A DNA stretch of 64,000 bases from Aquimarina atlantica (GTDB lineage: Bacteria > Bacteroidota > Bacteroidia > Flavobacteriales > Flavobacteriaceae). This document shows, piece after piece, positions 7,201-16,154 of this stretch. Positions within the stretch are counted from its first letter, which is position 1. Every line of letters begins with the position of its first letter. The position numbers and the translations under genes were made by a program. The notes beneath the pieces were generated by a model that was given only the letters and a program-made list of their open reading frames with translations, was not told the DNA's origin and did no database searches. The DNA is taken from positions 248,001 to 312,000 of the forward strand of contig NZ_AQRA01000004.1 of the NCBI RefSeq assembly GCF_000626715.1, given 5' to 3'.

Positions 7201-8322
7201 ATGAATATTCCAATTTTTGAACTCGAAAGAGTACAATCTTTATTTGAAAACACGGTAGATTACAATCTTACCGAAAGTGGTTTTCATCCCTATACACTTA
7301 ATGAGCTATTAGAGCAAGATCAGATAGATACACTTACCAATACTGTTTTGGGATACGGGCAAACTAACGGTTCTATCCCATTACGTAAAAGGATTAGTGC
7401 TATGTACAATGGTGTAAATGAAGAAAATGTATTGGTAACCAATGGTTCTTCTGAAGCAAATTTTATTGCTTGCCATACATTACTAGAAAAAGGAGATGAA
7501 GTGGTTATGATGGTCCCCAACTATATGCAGATTTGGGGTATTGCCGAAGAAATGGGATGTGTTCCCAAGGCATTTCATTTACGAGAAGAAAACAAATGGA
7601 GACCTGATATTGAAGAATTAAAGACCCTGGTCACTTCAAAAACAAAAATGATCGCACTTTGTAACCCTAATAATCCTACAGGATACACGCTTTCTTCTGA
7701 AGAAATGCAGGAGATTGTAACTATCGCAAAGCGTGTAGATTCCTGGGTATATTGTGATGAGGTATATCGCGGAGCCGAATTAAACGGAGAAATCATAGAA
7801 AGTTTTATTGGGATGTATGATAAGGTGATGGTTAATGGTGGGCTATCTAAAGCTTATGCCCTGCCCGGATTACGTTTGGGATGGTTAATAGGCCCAGAAA
7901 CATTGATTGCAGATACATGGGCATATCATGATTATACCTCTATTACTGCGGGTATTATGAGTCATTATATTGGTGAGATTGCATTAAGACCCGAAAAACG
8001 TAAAGAAATACTAACCCGAAACAGAACCATGCTTAATGAAAATCTAAAAGTAGTAAAGCAATGGCTCGATCAATACGGGGACTTATTTGAATATGTACCC
8101 CCAAAGAGTGGAGGAATGTTATTTATAAAATACAATTTAGATATTAATTCTACCGAACTGGCAGAATGGTTACGAACAGAAAAAAGTGTATTTATTTTGG
8201 CAGGAGATTGTTATGGGATGGACCATCATTTTAGAATAGGGATTGGAGAACGCAAAGAATATATCCTGGCGGGTTTAGAACGCGTTAAACAAGCTCTAAA
8301 AGAACGGTTTAATTTATCATAG
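7201..8322 (+). CDS. Class I/II PLP aminotransferase
   Basis: A 373-residue fold-type I aminotransferase. Motifs seen: NGSSEAN (81-87, cofactor phosphate region), CNPNNPTG (154-161), D186 in YCDEVYR, the Schiff-base K217 in GGLSKAYALPGLRLGW, and a C-terminal FRIGIGER carrying the carboxylate-binding Arg. The substrate class cannot be read from sequence; related enzymes include aspartate/aromatic aminotransferases and capreomycidine synthase-like proteins. It is the last gene of the operon beginning at 3810, 4 nt after the cyclodeaminase stop, and a clear terminator follows 30 nt later. It probably deaminates the same small amino acid handled by its neighbours. Confidence 0.9.
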   Translation: MNIPIFELERVQSLFENTVDYNLTESGFHPYTLNELLEQDQIDTLTNTVLGYGQTNGSIPLRKRISAMYNGVNEENVLVTNGSSEANFIACHTLLEKGDEVVMMVPNYMQIWGIAEEMGCVPKAFHLREENKWRPDIEELKTLVTSKTKMIALCNPNNPTGYTLSSEEMQEIVTIAKRVDSWVYCDEVYRGAELNGEIIESFIGMYDKVMVNGGLSKAYALPGLRLGWLIGPETLIADTWAYHDYTSITAGIMSHYIGEIALRPEKRKEILTRNRTMLNENLKVVKQWLDQYGDLFEYVPPKSGGMLFIKYNLDINSTELAEWLRTEKSVFILAGDCYGMDHHFRIGIGERKEYILAGLERVKQALKERFNLS

Positions 8323-8354
8323 CAGTCCCTGTCATAATTTTTGGCAAATAATCA

Positions 8355-8383
8355 AAACAGGCTGTCTAAAAAGGCAGCCTGTT
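8355..8383 (+). terminator. Operon terminator
   Basis: A perfect 10-bp stem AAACAGGCTG (8355-8364) / CAGCCTGTTT (8374-8383) with a 9-nt loop, then a T-rich tract. It ends the four-gene operon; the next gene is convergent. Confidence 0.8.
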
Positions 8384-8426
8384 TAATAGAGGTAATTTTT
8401 GTTTACATCAAATTTAGACTACTCTT

Positions 8427-9137
8427 TTATCTAACAAAGTAGTTTTTAGGTCCACTTGATTGAGTGGTACATCCATTTTTGGATACAGAAAGGGTAACGG
8501 TAGATCCTCCTTTACGTAACACAACACTTCTTCCTGTTTTATAAGTGGTACCGCCGTTATGAACAACTTTCCACTTATAGGTGTACTTGGTATCATAATT
8601 CTTGGCATCAAGAACAGAATTAAAAATTTGCTCTATCATTGTATGTCCACCGCTAGGGCATGGTGTTGAAGAATGATCTGGGGGAATAGCAACAAACTTT
8701 CTATGACTTGCCATGATATTATTATTTTCCATATATGTATAATAAATATTTCCCTCATTTTTATTGACTCTTTTGATTGTTACTTTTTGTTCTTCGTCAG
8801 ACCCTACAATTTCAAAACAGCCGTCTACTAACCAAAAAAGAAAATTAGGGTGATATCCTTCTGCAACTATATTAACACCTACTTCCGGAATAGTTTGTCC
8901 ATTTTCAACAATAACTTTACCTGGTACATATTTCAGAATTTTCCATAATTTAGAAGACTTATTAACTGCAACATTTGTAACTTTATTATTCTCATTTCTT
9001 CTATGTGAAACGGTTTCTGAAGGAACTTCCTTCATTTCTTGATCATAAATATCAAGATTGCTATCTTCTTTCTCACAACTACCAATAAAGATGGTTAGCA
9101 TTAGCATTGAAGCAATTTTAAAAATTCTATTTTTCAT
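8427..9137 (-). CDS. Lipoprotein, paralogue 1 of a tandem trio
   Basis: A 236-residue protein with a lipoprotein signal (TIFIGSCEKED, Cys ~21). The N-terminal ~140 residues are variable within the trio. The C-terminal ~80 residues follow CPSGGHTMIEQ and carry the trio's shared Ig/PKD-like beta domain (YDTKYTYKWKVV, GGSTVTLSV, GCTTQS). This is the most diverged member: the final NIGR tail of the other two is replaced by NYFVR. The upstream 60 nt match those of its two neighbours. Function unknown; probably an outer-membrane lipoprotein with an adhesive or ligand-binding domain. Confidence 0.8.
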   Translation of the reverse strand: MKNRIFKIASMLMLTIFIGSCEKEDSNLDIYDQEMKEVPSETVSHRRNENNKVTNVAVNKSSKLWKILKYVPGKVIVENGQTIPEVGVNIVAEGYHPNFLFWLVDGCFEIVGSDEEQKVTIKRVNKNEGNIYYTYMENNNIMASHRKFVAIPPDHSSTPCPSGGHTMIEQIFNSVLDAKNYDTKYTYKWKVVHNGGTTYKTGRSVVLRKGGSTVTLSVSKNGCTTQSSGPKNYFVR

Positions 9138-9276
9138 CGTTTGTTGTTTTATGAATTAAATGTGTAATTGTAAATAATTAGAATACTCAATATAGGAGAT
9201 TGCAAACCACAGCTGTTATATTAACTACGCTTATGTATGCTCATACCAAAAAAACAAGCCTGTTTTGCAACCTACA

Positions 9277-9978
9277 TTATCGCCCTATATTCACATGAAA
9301 GTTTTGAGTTCTTGTTTGTGCAGTACAGCCATCCAGAGTAACAGTGAGCGTGACATTAAAATTACCAAAACCTCGCAGTCTAATACTACTTCCTGTTCCG
9401 TAGTATGTATTTCCTTTATTAACTACTGTCCAGTTATATGTATATTTCTCATCATAATTACTAGCCGTAACATATTTAGAAAAGCTTTGTCCCATTTTGG
9501 TATGTTCACTGGTAGGACATGAAACTGTAGGTGGTGTAGTATCTGGATAAATAAAAGCATCAAAAGTAAGAACAGAATATCTACCATCACCGGTAATAAA
9601 AAAAAGCTTGCCTTCATTTTTATTGATTCTTTTAACCCGTACTGTTCTTTTATTATGGGTATTATCAATAATTTTAAAACCTCCGGTAGCAGCCCAGGTT
9701 CCATCACAATTTGCTTCGGCAATTGTGATCGTATTTACATAAGGGTATACTTTTCGGGTTCTAAAATCCATCCACATAGGACCTTCATATCTTTTAATAC
9801 TCCAGTTATGGCAACCATTAGCTGCTTTTGTAGTAGAGTTATCTATTGTAGAAGCCTCTACAGATATATTTTTTGATTCTCCTTCAAGACTATCAAAAGT
9901 ACCATCATCACTCTCGCAACTACTAATAAAAGTTGCCAGCATTACCATAGTGATTACTTTAAAAATTGTTTTTTTCAT
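9277..9978 (-). CDS. Lipoprotein, paralogue 2 of a tandem trio
   Basis: A 233-residue lipoprotein (signal ending ATFISSCESDD). The C-terminal domain, from CPTSEHTKMGQSF to the end, is about 80% identical by eye to that of paralogue 3 (YTYNWTVVNKGNTY, GTGSSIRLRGFGNFNVTL), whereas residues 25-150 hardly align. That suggests domain shuffling or gene conversion of the C-terminus. The middle has a short KRINKNEGKL block shared with paralogue 1 (KRVNKNEGNI). Nothing identifies a ligand. Same strand as its neighbours, 139-144 nt apart, with duplicated upstream sequence. Confidence 0.8.
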   Translation of the reverse strand: MKKTIFKVITMVMLATFISSCESDDGTFDSLEGESKNISVEASTIDNSTTKAANGCHNWSIKRYEGPMWMDFRTRKVYPYVNTITIAEANCDGTWAATGGFKIIDNTHNKRTVRVKRINKNEGKLFFITGDGRYSVLTFDAFIYPDTTPPTVSCPTSEHTKMGQSFSKYVTASNYDEKYTYNWTVVNKGNTYYGTGSSIRLRGFGNFNVTLTVTLDGCTAQTRTQNFHVNIGR

Positions 9979-10122
9979 GATTTGTTGTTTTATAAATTAA
10001 ATGTATGATTGTAAATAATTAGGATACTCGATACAAAGCATAGTGAATCATAGTCATACTATATTAGATATACCTATTTTATATACTTAGGATTCAAAGT
10101 CGAAGACGAGACTGCTTTTTAA

Positions 10123-10800
10123 TTACCTTCCTATGTTTACATAAAAGTTTTGAGTTCTGGTTTGCGTAGTACAACCATCTTGGGCAATCGAAAGCGTGAC
10201 ATTAAAATTACCAAAACCTTGCAGTCTAATACTGCTTCCTGTTCCGTGATATGTATTTCCTTTATTAACTACTGTCCAGTTATATGTATACCTCTCGTCA
10301 TAATTACTGGCTGCAGCATATGTAGAAAAACTTTGTCTCATTTTGGTGTGTTCACTGGTGGGACATGGCGGTGGAGGTGGCGGTGGTGATACTACAGGAA
10401 TTGCAATAAAATTACGTCCAACACTGCTAAACCCTCCTTCTGCTCTTTTTACATAATGTGTAATTGAGCCTTTTTCTTTATTTGTTCTAAGAAATCTTAC
10501 CCCTACTTGCTTAAAACATCCTGAAGTTTTCCAAAACCCAAAAGGATTCTTTGCCGTTACCCTTACATAAGTCCCTATATGAGGTACATATTCTCCATTA
10601 ATTACATCATAAGGGCCGTCAAATCCATCGATTTTAAAGAAAGGATCATCAAGAGATCGCATCTTTGTAGTTGCGTTATCGGTTATCATTTCTTTTGATT
10701 GTACCTGGGTAGCATCAAGAATACTGTCGTCGGTTTCACAACTACTTATAAAGATAGCCAGCATCAAAACAGAAAGAGTTTTAAAAATTGTTTTTTTCAT
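10123..10800 (-). CDS. Lipoprotein, paralogue 3 of a tandem trio, with proline-rich linker
   Basis: A 225-residue lipoprotein (AIFISSCETDD). A run of seven prolines (VVSPPPPPPPC), encoded by a GGTGG-type purine-rich repeat on the other strand (10371-10388), links the unique N-terminal region to the shared beta domain starting CPTSEHTKMRQSF. Such linkers separate a membrane anchor or ligand domain from a surface domain. It is the first gene of the trio in transcription order and the only one with the 14-nt palindromic promoter element (10947-10960), with a leader of about 105 nt. Function unknown. Confidence 0.8.
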   Translation of the reverse strand: MKKTIFKTLSVLMLAIFISSCETDDSILDATQVQSKEMITDNATTKMRSLDDPFFKIDGFDGPYDVINGEYVPHIGTYVRVTAKNPFGFWKTSGCFKQVGVRFLRTNKEKGSITHYVKRAEGGFSSVGRNFIAIPVVSPPPPPPPCPTSEHTKMRQSFSTYAAASNYDERYTYNWTVVNKGNTYHGTGSSIRLQGFGNFNVTLSIAQDGCTTQTRTQNFYVNIGR

Positions 10801-10912
10801 GATCTGTTATTTAAGAATTAAATGTGTGATTGTCAATAATTGAATGTATCTCAAGCACATAGCAGCCCTACTATTGTATTAATATCCTGAAATGCAAATC
10901 AATTATTAGATC

Positions 10913-10960
10913 CAAAAGTAGAAGCCATACACTCTTTACACTACCCTGTTTTCAGTGAAA
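10913..10960 (-). promoter_or_regulatory. Palindromic element plus -7 box (copy 2 of 3)
   Basis: On the minus strand TTTCACTGAAAACA (10960-10947) is followed by GGG and, after exactly 26 nt, by TACTTTTG (10920-10913), a TAnnTTTG box. It drives the lipoprotein gene starting at 10800. The sequence just after the box (GATCTAATAATTGAT) is nearly the same as at copy 3. Confidence 0.75.
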
Positions 10961-11074
10961 CCGTATTTATTTTGATGTAGTTATCAGGTGCTTTTTAGAT
11001 CGGTAACAAACTGTCTTTTTTAAAAAGAGATACTACCATTTATAGTTTGGATATACTATAAATGGTATAACAAA

Positions 11075-12241
11075 TTATGAATATAAATTTTCGGTATACT
11101 TATATACAGATCCTGTATTAAGTAGTACTACCGATTCATTGTCTTTTATCCAATGGGTCTGCTTTAGTTTTTTGTATGCAGCCCATACTGCAGAGCCTTC
11201 CGGAGAAATAAATAATCCTTCTGATTTTGCAAATTCCTGCATTCCTTCTCTTATTTCATGATCAGAAATAGAAATGGCGGTTCCGTTACTTTCATATAAT
11301 GTTTTCATGATCAATCGATCTCCAAATGGTTTTGGCACTCTTAGTCCATTCGCTATGGTTGGAGCAGGATTCTCATATTTTTGCACATGATCCATTTCAT
11401 TATGAAAAGAAGTAACAACAGGATTACATCCATCACCTTGAACAGCTACCATTCGGGTGGGGATATGATTTATCCACTGTAAGGCTTTCATTTCGAAAAA
11501 GGCTTTCCAGATTCCTATTAATCCGGTGCCTCCTCCTGTAGGATATAGAATTACATCTGGTAATTTCCATTGTAACTGCTCTGCAATTTCATATCCCATT
11601 GTTTTTTTCCCTTCTAATCTAAAAGGCTCTTGCAGTGTAGATACATCAAACCAGGATCCATCATTTTGTGATCTCATCATACGGGCAGCATCAGCAATAT
11701 TTCCTTTTACCTTAGTAACATTTGCTCCCATGATTTCACAATCTAACTGAAACGTTTTTGGAGTTTCTTTGGGCATAAAAATATGAGCTTTAATTCCTGC
11801 TTTAGCACAATACGCACTAAGCGCACTTCCTGCATTTCCGGCAGTAGGGATACACATTGCTGTAATCCCATGTTCTTTTGCTTTACTTACTGCCATACTA
11901 ATCCCCCGGGCTTTAAAAGAACCTGTAGGGTTACCAGACTCATCCTTAAGCAATAATCGGGATTGGTTATAGGTAGATTCGAGTTTTGATAATGCGAGAA
12001 GTGGTGTAAATCCCTCTCCCAGGCTAATGCGGTTCTCTTCTTTTTCTATTGGTAACAGCTCATGATACCGCCACATAGTTGCCGACCTATCTTGTAAATC
12101 ATTTTTAGAGAAATGGTTATGCAAATTATAATACGCAATCAGGGGTTGATTATCCTTTAAGCAAAAGCTATGTATTTGGTTCTTATCATAAATTTCTCCG
12201 CAGTGATCACATCGAAGATAAGAGTATTCATTAGTGAGCAT
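11075..12241 (-). CDS. Threonine synthase-family PLP enzyme
   Basis: A 388-residue fold-type II PLP enzyme matching the second type of threonine synthase. It has an N-terminal Cys-rich segment (CDHCGEIY, then C at 27) like a zinc ribbon, the Schiff-base lysine in NPTGSFKARG (~109), TAGNAGSALSAY, and the phosphate loop PTGGGTGLIG (~233). Threonine synthase converts O-phosphohomoserine to threonine in the cytoplasm. It stands alone, not beside thrA/thrB, so it could be a paralogue with another beta-elimination substrate. The start ATG at 12241 gives the usual family length. Confidence 0.85.
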   Translation of the reverse strand: MLTNEYSYLRCDHCGEIYDKNQIHSFCLKDNQPLIAYYNLHNHFSKNDLQDRSATMWRYHELLPIEKEENRISLGEGFTPLLALSKLESTYNQSRLLLKDESGNPTGSFKARGISMAVSKAKEHGITAMCIPTAGNAGSALSAYCAKAGIKAHIFMPKETPKTFQLDCEIMGANVTKVKGNIADAARMMRSQNDGSWFDVSTLQEPFRLEGKKTMGYEIAEQLQWKLPDVILYPTGGGTGLIGIWKAFFEMKALQWINHIPTRMVAVQGDGCNPVVTSFHNEMDHVQKYENPAPTIANGLRVPKPFGDRLIMKTLYESNGTAISISDHEIREGMQEFAKSEGLFISPEGSAVWAAYKKLKQTHWIKDNESVVLLNTGSVYKYTENLYS

Positions 12242-12557
12242 AGTATATCAATTTTTATCCTAATAAAAATATAGCGCGACAGGGATACCCCAAAAAGGAT
12301 TAATTCATGAATAGCTATATTTACCGCTTTATATTAGGGATAACCACAGAATAACCATCGAATAAATGGTCAATCAAGAATAGTTAAGATTTATCTACGA
12401 TACAAACAAAAAAAGAGTGCCGGTTTCATCGTTAGATTAAGGTTTTTTCCTCCTCGTTTTTCAATGTACAACATTAAGTTCGTTTCTTAATTTAGATTAA
12501 GAGTATTCAACTTTTTGCTTTCTAATTTTGCTTTACATATTGATTAAATAAAAACTA
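12242..12557. other. Intergenic region with divergent promoters
   Basis: This 316-nt gap lies between divergent genes. Near its right end TAATTTTG (12523-12530) is a good -7 box for the gene at 12558. ACCAT/ATGGT and other short inverted repeats occur near 12355-12380. I see no small ORF with support. Confidence 0.5.
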
Positions 12558-12854
12558 ATGGAAACAAATTGTGAAGTAATTTTAAAGTCAGAGGTCAAAA
12601 ATTCTATGGTAAATAATCTTATGAATTTTCTTGACGAGAACCTACCAAATGTAAGAGGATTTAAAGGGTGTTTATCTGTAAAAATACTTTTTAATAAGGA
12701 GACTAATGAAATGGTATTTTATGAAGAATGGATAAGCAAGAATCATCATACAGATTACATAGCTTTTATTTCTAACAATGGGATCATGGCAAAACTCGCT
12801 GCCTTTTTAACAAAAGCACCAGAGATTAACTATTATCATAAACTAGCTATATAA
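12558..12854 (+). CDS. Antibiotic-biosynthesis-monooxygenase (ABM) domain protein
   Basis: A 98-residue single-domain protein resembling the ABM ferredoxin-like fold: an N-terminal strand, a helix (MVNNLMNFLDENLPNVRGF), CLSVKILFNKETNEMVFYEEW, the helix SKNHHTDYIAFISNN, and a last strand. ABM proteins usually act as dimers on quinols, haem or polyketides; the particular substrate is unknown. It has its own TAnnTTTG promoter and no operon partner. The 10-nt inverted repeat AAGGTGTTCT/AGAACACCTT (12875-12937, 43-nt spacer) follows. Confidence 0.75.
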   Translation: METNCEVILKSEVKNSMVNNLMNFLDENLPNVRGFKGCLSVKILFNKETNEMVFYEEWISKNHHTDYIAFISNNGIMAKLAAFLTKAPEINYYHKLAI

Positions 12855-13001
12855 TTGTAAAATCCATATTCCTAAAGGTGTTCTTGAGTTAAGAAACATA
12901 ACTACTACCTAATGTATTCTTATTTATAGAACACCTTGATGTATCAGAAATCTTCTCTTTACTACAACATTTTTTTATAATAAAATTGAGTATCTAATCT
13001 C

Positions 13002-13751
13002 TTAATCTGTAAAAGGCAAAAGAGATAAGCTTATCGCCAGAAGATTACTAGACATATGAAAAAACAACGGATACTTAAAACCAAAAGATGTTCTTATATA
13101 TCCATAAATTAATGCACTCATTAATTGAGGTAAAGTAAGAATCGGAAGCAAAAGAATATTTGTCAAGTTTAACTCATACTTTGTAATGTGTATCCAGGCA
13201 AAACACACGCAGGAGATATAATATATACTTCTAAAATGTGTTCTCCAGAAGTTAGCCAATCTCTCTTTTATTGATGTACTATTAACTACAGGATACAAGA
13301 GTAATCCTAATGCAATTGCAATAACTACTCGTATCATAAAGCTTTCGTCTATTGCACTTATTTTTGTTTGAAAAACAATTTTGGTCAATGCATAATATGA
13401 AAATACACTTGATGATAGTGCAATATAAATGGGTTTAAATTTTAAGGAAAGCCTAAAAGCAACTTCTTCTATAAGAGGGAGAATTATCCCACCGACTACT
13501 AATAAAACCAATGGAGAAAAACGTTCTAACATATTTGCTTTTTGCACATTCTCTGGATCATATACGAGAGCAAAAAACAAAATTACAGGAATCAATAACA
13601 TGAATTTTAAAAAGTACAATCCAATGGTATCATATATTTTAAGGGTTACAGATTTTTCCAGGTTATTTTCATACTTCGGCTTTTTTATAAAGCCGATGAG
13701 TTCTTTAAACAAAGTAAAATAGTATTTGGGTGTAATTAATGGGTATCTCAT
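13002..13751 (-). CDS. CPBP-family intramembrane metalloprotease
   Basis: A 249-residue multi-pass membrane protein starting at the ATG at 13751 (MRYPLITPKYYF); an upstream TTG would add 17 residues with no family support. It has the CPBP (CAAX protease / bacteriocin-processing) motifs: EEVAFR (EExxxR), a His in FAWIH, and a late HMSSNL. These form the metal site within the membrane. About six to eight hydrophobic segments are visible. Members process prenylated or bacteriocin-type substrates or have scaffolding roles. A second CPBP gene lies at 19549 with little similarity outside the motifs. Confidence 0.82.
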   Translation of the reverse strand: MRYPLITPKYYFTLFKELIGFIKKPKYENNLEKSVTLKIYDTIGLYFLKFMLLIPVILFFALVYDPENVQKANMLERFSPLVLLVVGGIILPLIEEVAFRLSLKFKPIYIALSSSVFSYYALTKIVFQTKISAIDESFMIRVVIAIALGLLLYPVVNSTSIKERLANFWRTHFRSIYYISCVCFAWIHITKYELNLTNILLLPILTLPQLMSALIYGYIRTSFGFKYPLFFHMSSNLLAISLSLLPFTD

Positions 13752-13936
13752 GTTTTGATTTTTAACCAGAAGACGAGAGATATGATCATTTGTAACATAC
13801 AAGTGTATATCACCTTGTGATATACCATAGTAAAATGTCTACCTCAAAAAACTGTTTTCTATTTTGATGCAACGGTACTCTTAATAGAAAAAGTATCGGG
13901 TAGAATTTATGATATCGGGTTACGAAATACGATATC

Positions 13937-14716
13937 TTACTTTTTTGGATATCCCATTAGATAAATTTTTTCAGATTTTCCTTCTATAACATCTTTTTTC
14001 CAGATATAGGTATCATCCTTAATGCCTTGTAAAAGCTCATCGAGATCTTCTAACCGATATATTCTCCCGCTTGAAATTACGGCATCCCAGGCAAAACAAA
14101 GAGGAATTACAGGGATTATATACGTAAAAATAAGCTGCCTGATCGTTAAAGGGCGTGCCAATGGTGTGATAAAAAGACATAAAATTACACTAAGAGGAAT
14201 AAAGAGCCACCATAGCAGGAGCGGAAATTTTTTATTGATTTCCATAATACAAATCGGTTGCTTTTTGCTTTGTACGACTGCTAAAATACTTCTGGCCTGA
14301 TCTGGTCTCATATGATGAAAACTACCTACCATGGTAAATATCCCTTGTATAGAATCATCAATATGCGTAGCATCCAAAGGAGTGGTTCTATATTGTATAT
14401 AATCACTACTACTGTTTATTCGTTTTGCAGCTTCTAAGTTGGGATACAGGTCTGACAAAACCAATTCGACATCTTCGAGATGATGTTGATTTCTTAATAA
14501 TGCTATCGTATCGATCATAGGTCCCCCACTACCCGAGCATAAGTCGATAATTTTTGTGGCCCCGGTACGTTTAATAAGATCTGCAAGCAGTATAGCCATA
14601 TCCCGGCTCGTGTCAAACTTTTTATGCATTACCACAATGAGTCGGGTCATACAGATTCTAATCCAATTAGGAAACCATGGTAAATCTTCGAATTCAAATA
14701 GGTGTATTCTCTTCAT
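13937..14716 (-). CDS. SAM-dependent methyltransferase with membrane segments
   Basis: A 259-residue protein. Residues ~50-165 have a class I methyltransferase core: motif I IIDLCSGSGGPMIDTI, an acidic strand end LVLSDLYPN, and VGSFHHMRPDQARSIL (post-motif region). A hydrophobic insert follows (residues ~165-210; KFPLLLWWLFIPLSVILC and IPVIPLCFAWD), so the protein is probably membrane-associated and may act on lipids or quinones. It lies 119 nt downstream of the Crp/Fnr-type regulator gene, and an FNR-type box with a matching -7 element lies between them. Confidence 0.85.
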   Translation of the reverse strand: MKRIHLFEFEDLPWFPNWIRICMTRLIVVMHKKFDTSRDMAILLADLIKRTGATKIIDLCSGSGGPMIDTIALLRNQHHLEDVELVLSDLYPNLEAAKRINSSSDYIQYRTTPLDATHIDDSIQGIFTMVGSFHHMRPDQARSILAVVQSKKQPICIMEINKKFPLLLWWLFIPLSVILCLFITPLARPLTIRQLIFTYIIPVIPLCFAWDAVISSGRIYRLEDLDELLQGIKDDTYIWKKDVIEGKSEKIYLMGYPKK

Positions 14717-14787
14717 TTTATCAAAAGGATTAGGGAAAATAAGGTAAACAACATATCAGAATGATAGTCTCTTTTAACATCCTAAGA

Positions 14788-14831
14788 CAAAATTATAAAT
14801 TTAACGAACACAAAGTTTTGATCCAAATCAA
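14788..14831 (-). promoter_or_regulatory. FNR-type box and -7 element for the methyltransferase gene
   Basis: TTGATCCAAATCAA (14818-14831) is a perfect TTGAT-N4-ATCAA box. On the minus strand TAATTTTG (14795-14788) is a TAnnTTTG box whose upstream edge is 29.5 nt from the centre of the palindrome. That puts the activator near -42, the class II position. The same distance recurs at 25583-25626. Confidence 0.75.
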
Positions 14832-14835
14832 ATTC

Positions 14836-15405
14836 TTACTTCGCCCCTCTAATTCTACTTAATGTTTCTTGTGTAATCCCCAAAAAAGAAGCAATATCTC
14901 CCAGAGGAACACGAGATTCTATTTTTGGATGTAGATCAATCAAACTATCATAACGTTGTTGCACCGTTCTAAACTGAAGAGAGGCTATGCGTTCTCTAAG
15001 TTGGTAAATTACTTTGGATAAGATAAGTCGGTACAGATGCTCGAAGTCGTGATGTTTTTTACATAAAGCCTCTAAATCATCATGCCCTAATGCTACCAGG
15101 GTACTGTCTTCTAATACTTCTATAGTATGAGAGCTGGGTCTACCATGTACAGGATCGGTTGTCGATGGAATAAAATCGTTTTCTAATGCAAACCAATCGG
15201 TTATTTTTTTATCATCAGACCTATAATAAGCTTTGAGTGCGCCTTGTATGATATAATAGAATTTATGCGAATACGCCCCTTCTTTTACCAGTATATCTCT
15301 TTTCTTATACTCGACAATTTTTATTTTTTCGGACCAATCATAAATAGCTTCAGCACTAATGCTGCCATACTTTTCTGTTATCTTTTTAAATATATCTTCT
15401 ATCAT
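14836..15405 (-). CDS. Crp/Fnr-family transcriptional regulator
   Basis: A 189-residue regulator; I take the ATG at 15405 (MIEDIFKKI) over a TTG three codons earlier. Residues ~20-115 form the cyclic-nucleotide-binding beta barrel (LVKEGAYSHKFYYIIQGALK). The C-terminal ~40 residues hold a winged-helix end (VPLGDIASFLGITQETLSRIRG). There are no clustered cysteines for an Fe-S cluster, so it is not a classical oxygen-sensing FNR despite nearby TTGAT-N4-ATCAA boxes. The gene precedes the methyltransferase gene and one such box lies between them, making it the natural candidate to bind it (inference). Confidence 0.88.
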   Translation of the reverse strand: MIEDIFKKITEKYGSISAEAIYDWSEKIKIVEYKKRDILVKEGAYSHKFYYIIQGALKAYYRSDDKKITDWFALENDFIPSTTDPVHGRPSSHTIEVLEDSTLVALGHDDLEALCKKHHDFEHLYRLILSKVIYQLRERIASLQFRTVQQRYDSLIDLHPKIESRVPLGDIASFLGITQETLSRIRGAK

Positions 15406-15647
15406 AAAAATCAATCGTTTTTGAGTAGCGTTTACAGCGGTAAATATGCAAAAACTTGCTTACATAGCTTATGGCTTTGGTACAAATTTTCTAAAAACTC
15501 CAATCGTCTCAATCTCATAAAATTAAACTTTTATCGCACCCTGCGGTTTCCCGTAAAAATATCTAAAAAGGGAGTGGTAGTTTAGTGCCTAAAAATATAT
15601 CATAGATAATTTTTAGCTACATCAAGAAAAACAAGGGATTTAAAAAA

Positions 15648-16022
15648 ATGAACAAATTAAGTCGTAAAATCAGAGAAATTTCTGAAAATAAGAATATCGA
15701 ACGAGAAAAAATAATACAAGGACTATTAGAACATCTCGAAGTAAAATATAACCTTAAAGATCATCCCGAAGAAGACCAACACATTATTAAAGGTATCCAA
15801 AAAAAGATTATTAGTGTATTACTACAAGAACCAAATCAAAAGAAGGAATTAAATCAAACGGTAAAATACAATGATATCTTTGATCTGGATAGGATAGAAA
15901 TGAGCCTACTAAACGATGCCTGGAACGAACTAGAAGCCCGCGACGAAGTATATGCCGAAGCTTTTGAAATAGGATTAACCGATAGCGGTATTAGAAAACA
16001 TCGCCAGGAAATTATAGTTTAA
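15648..16022 (+). CDS. Conserved-looking protein of unknown function
   Basis: A 124-residue, charged, probably cytoplasmic protein without signal peptide or membrane segment. It is largely helical by composition. The first ~75 residues (MNKLSRKIREISENKNIERE onward) are rich in Lys/Glu; the second half has DAWNELEARDEVYAEAFEIG and ends DSGIRKHRQEIIV. I do not recognise a family. It is transcribed divergently from the Crp/Fnr gene across a 242-nt gap. Confidence 0.65.
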   Translation: MNKLSRKIREISENKNIEREKIIQGLLEHLEVKYNLKDHPEEDQHIIKGIQKKIISVLLQEPNQKKELNQTVKYNDIFDLDRIEMSLLNDAWNELEARDEVYAEAFEIGLTDSGIRKHRQEIIV

Positions 16023-16081
16023 AAAAACATAAATAAACGTTTATAGATCATTATAAACTGATTTATGGACTGGTGAATATA

Positions 16082-16099
16082 TATCTTTGTTAGCAATCC
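16082..16099 (+). promoter_or_regulatory. Cassette promoter 1 (TATCTTTG-GTTAGC)
   Basis: TATCTTTG at 16082-16089 runs straight into TTAGCAATCC. The preceding ACTGGTGAATATATATC stretch is the same as before unit 3 at 18006-18023. It is the -7 box of the lipocalin-like gene. Confidence 0.7.
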
Positions 16100-16154
16100 T
16101 TTAACGCAACTATTTTACAATTTATGTATCTATTGTGTATAAAATATAAAATAT

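Noticed and set aside
9265..10389. Plus-strand frames opposite the lipoprotein trio
   Set aside because: They are antisense to well-supported lipoprotein genes and have no start signal.
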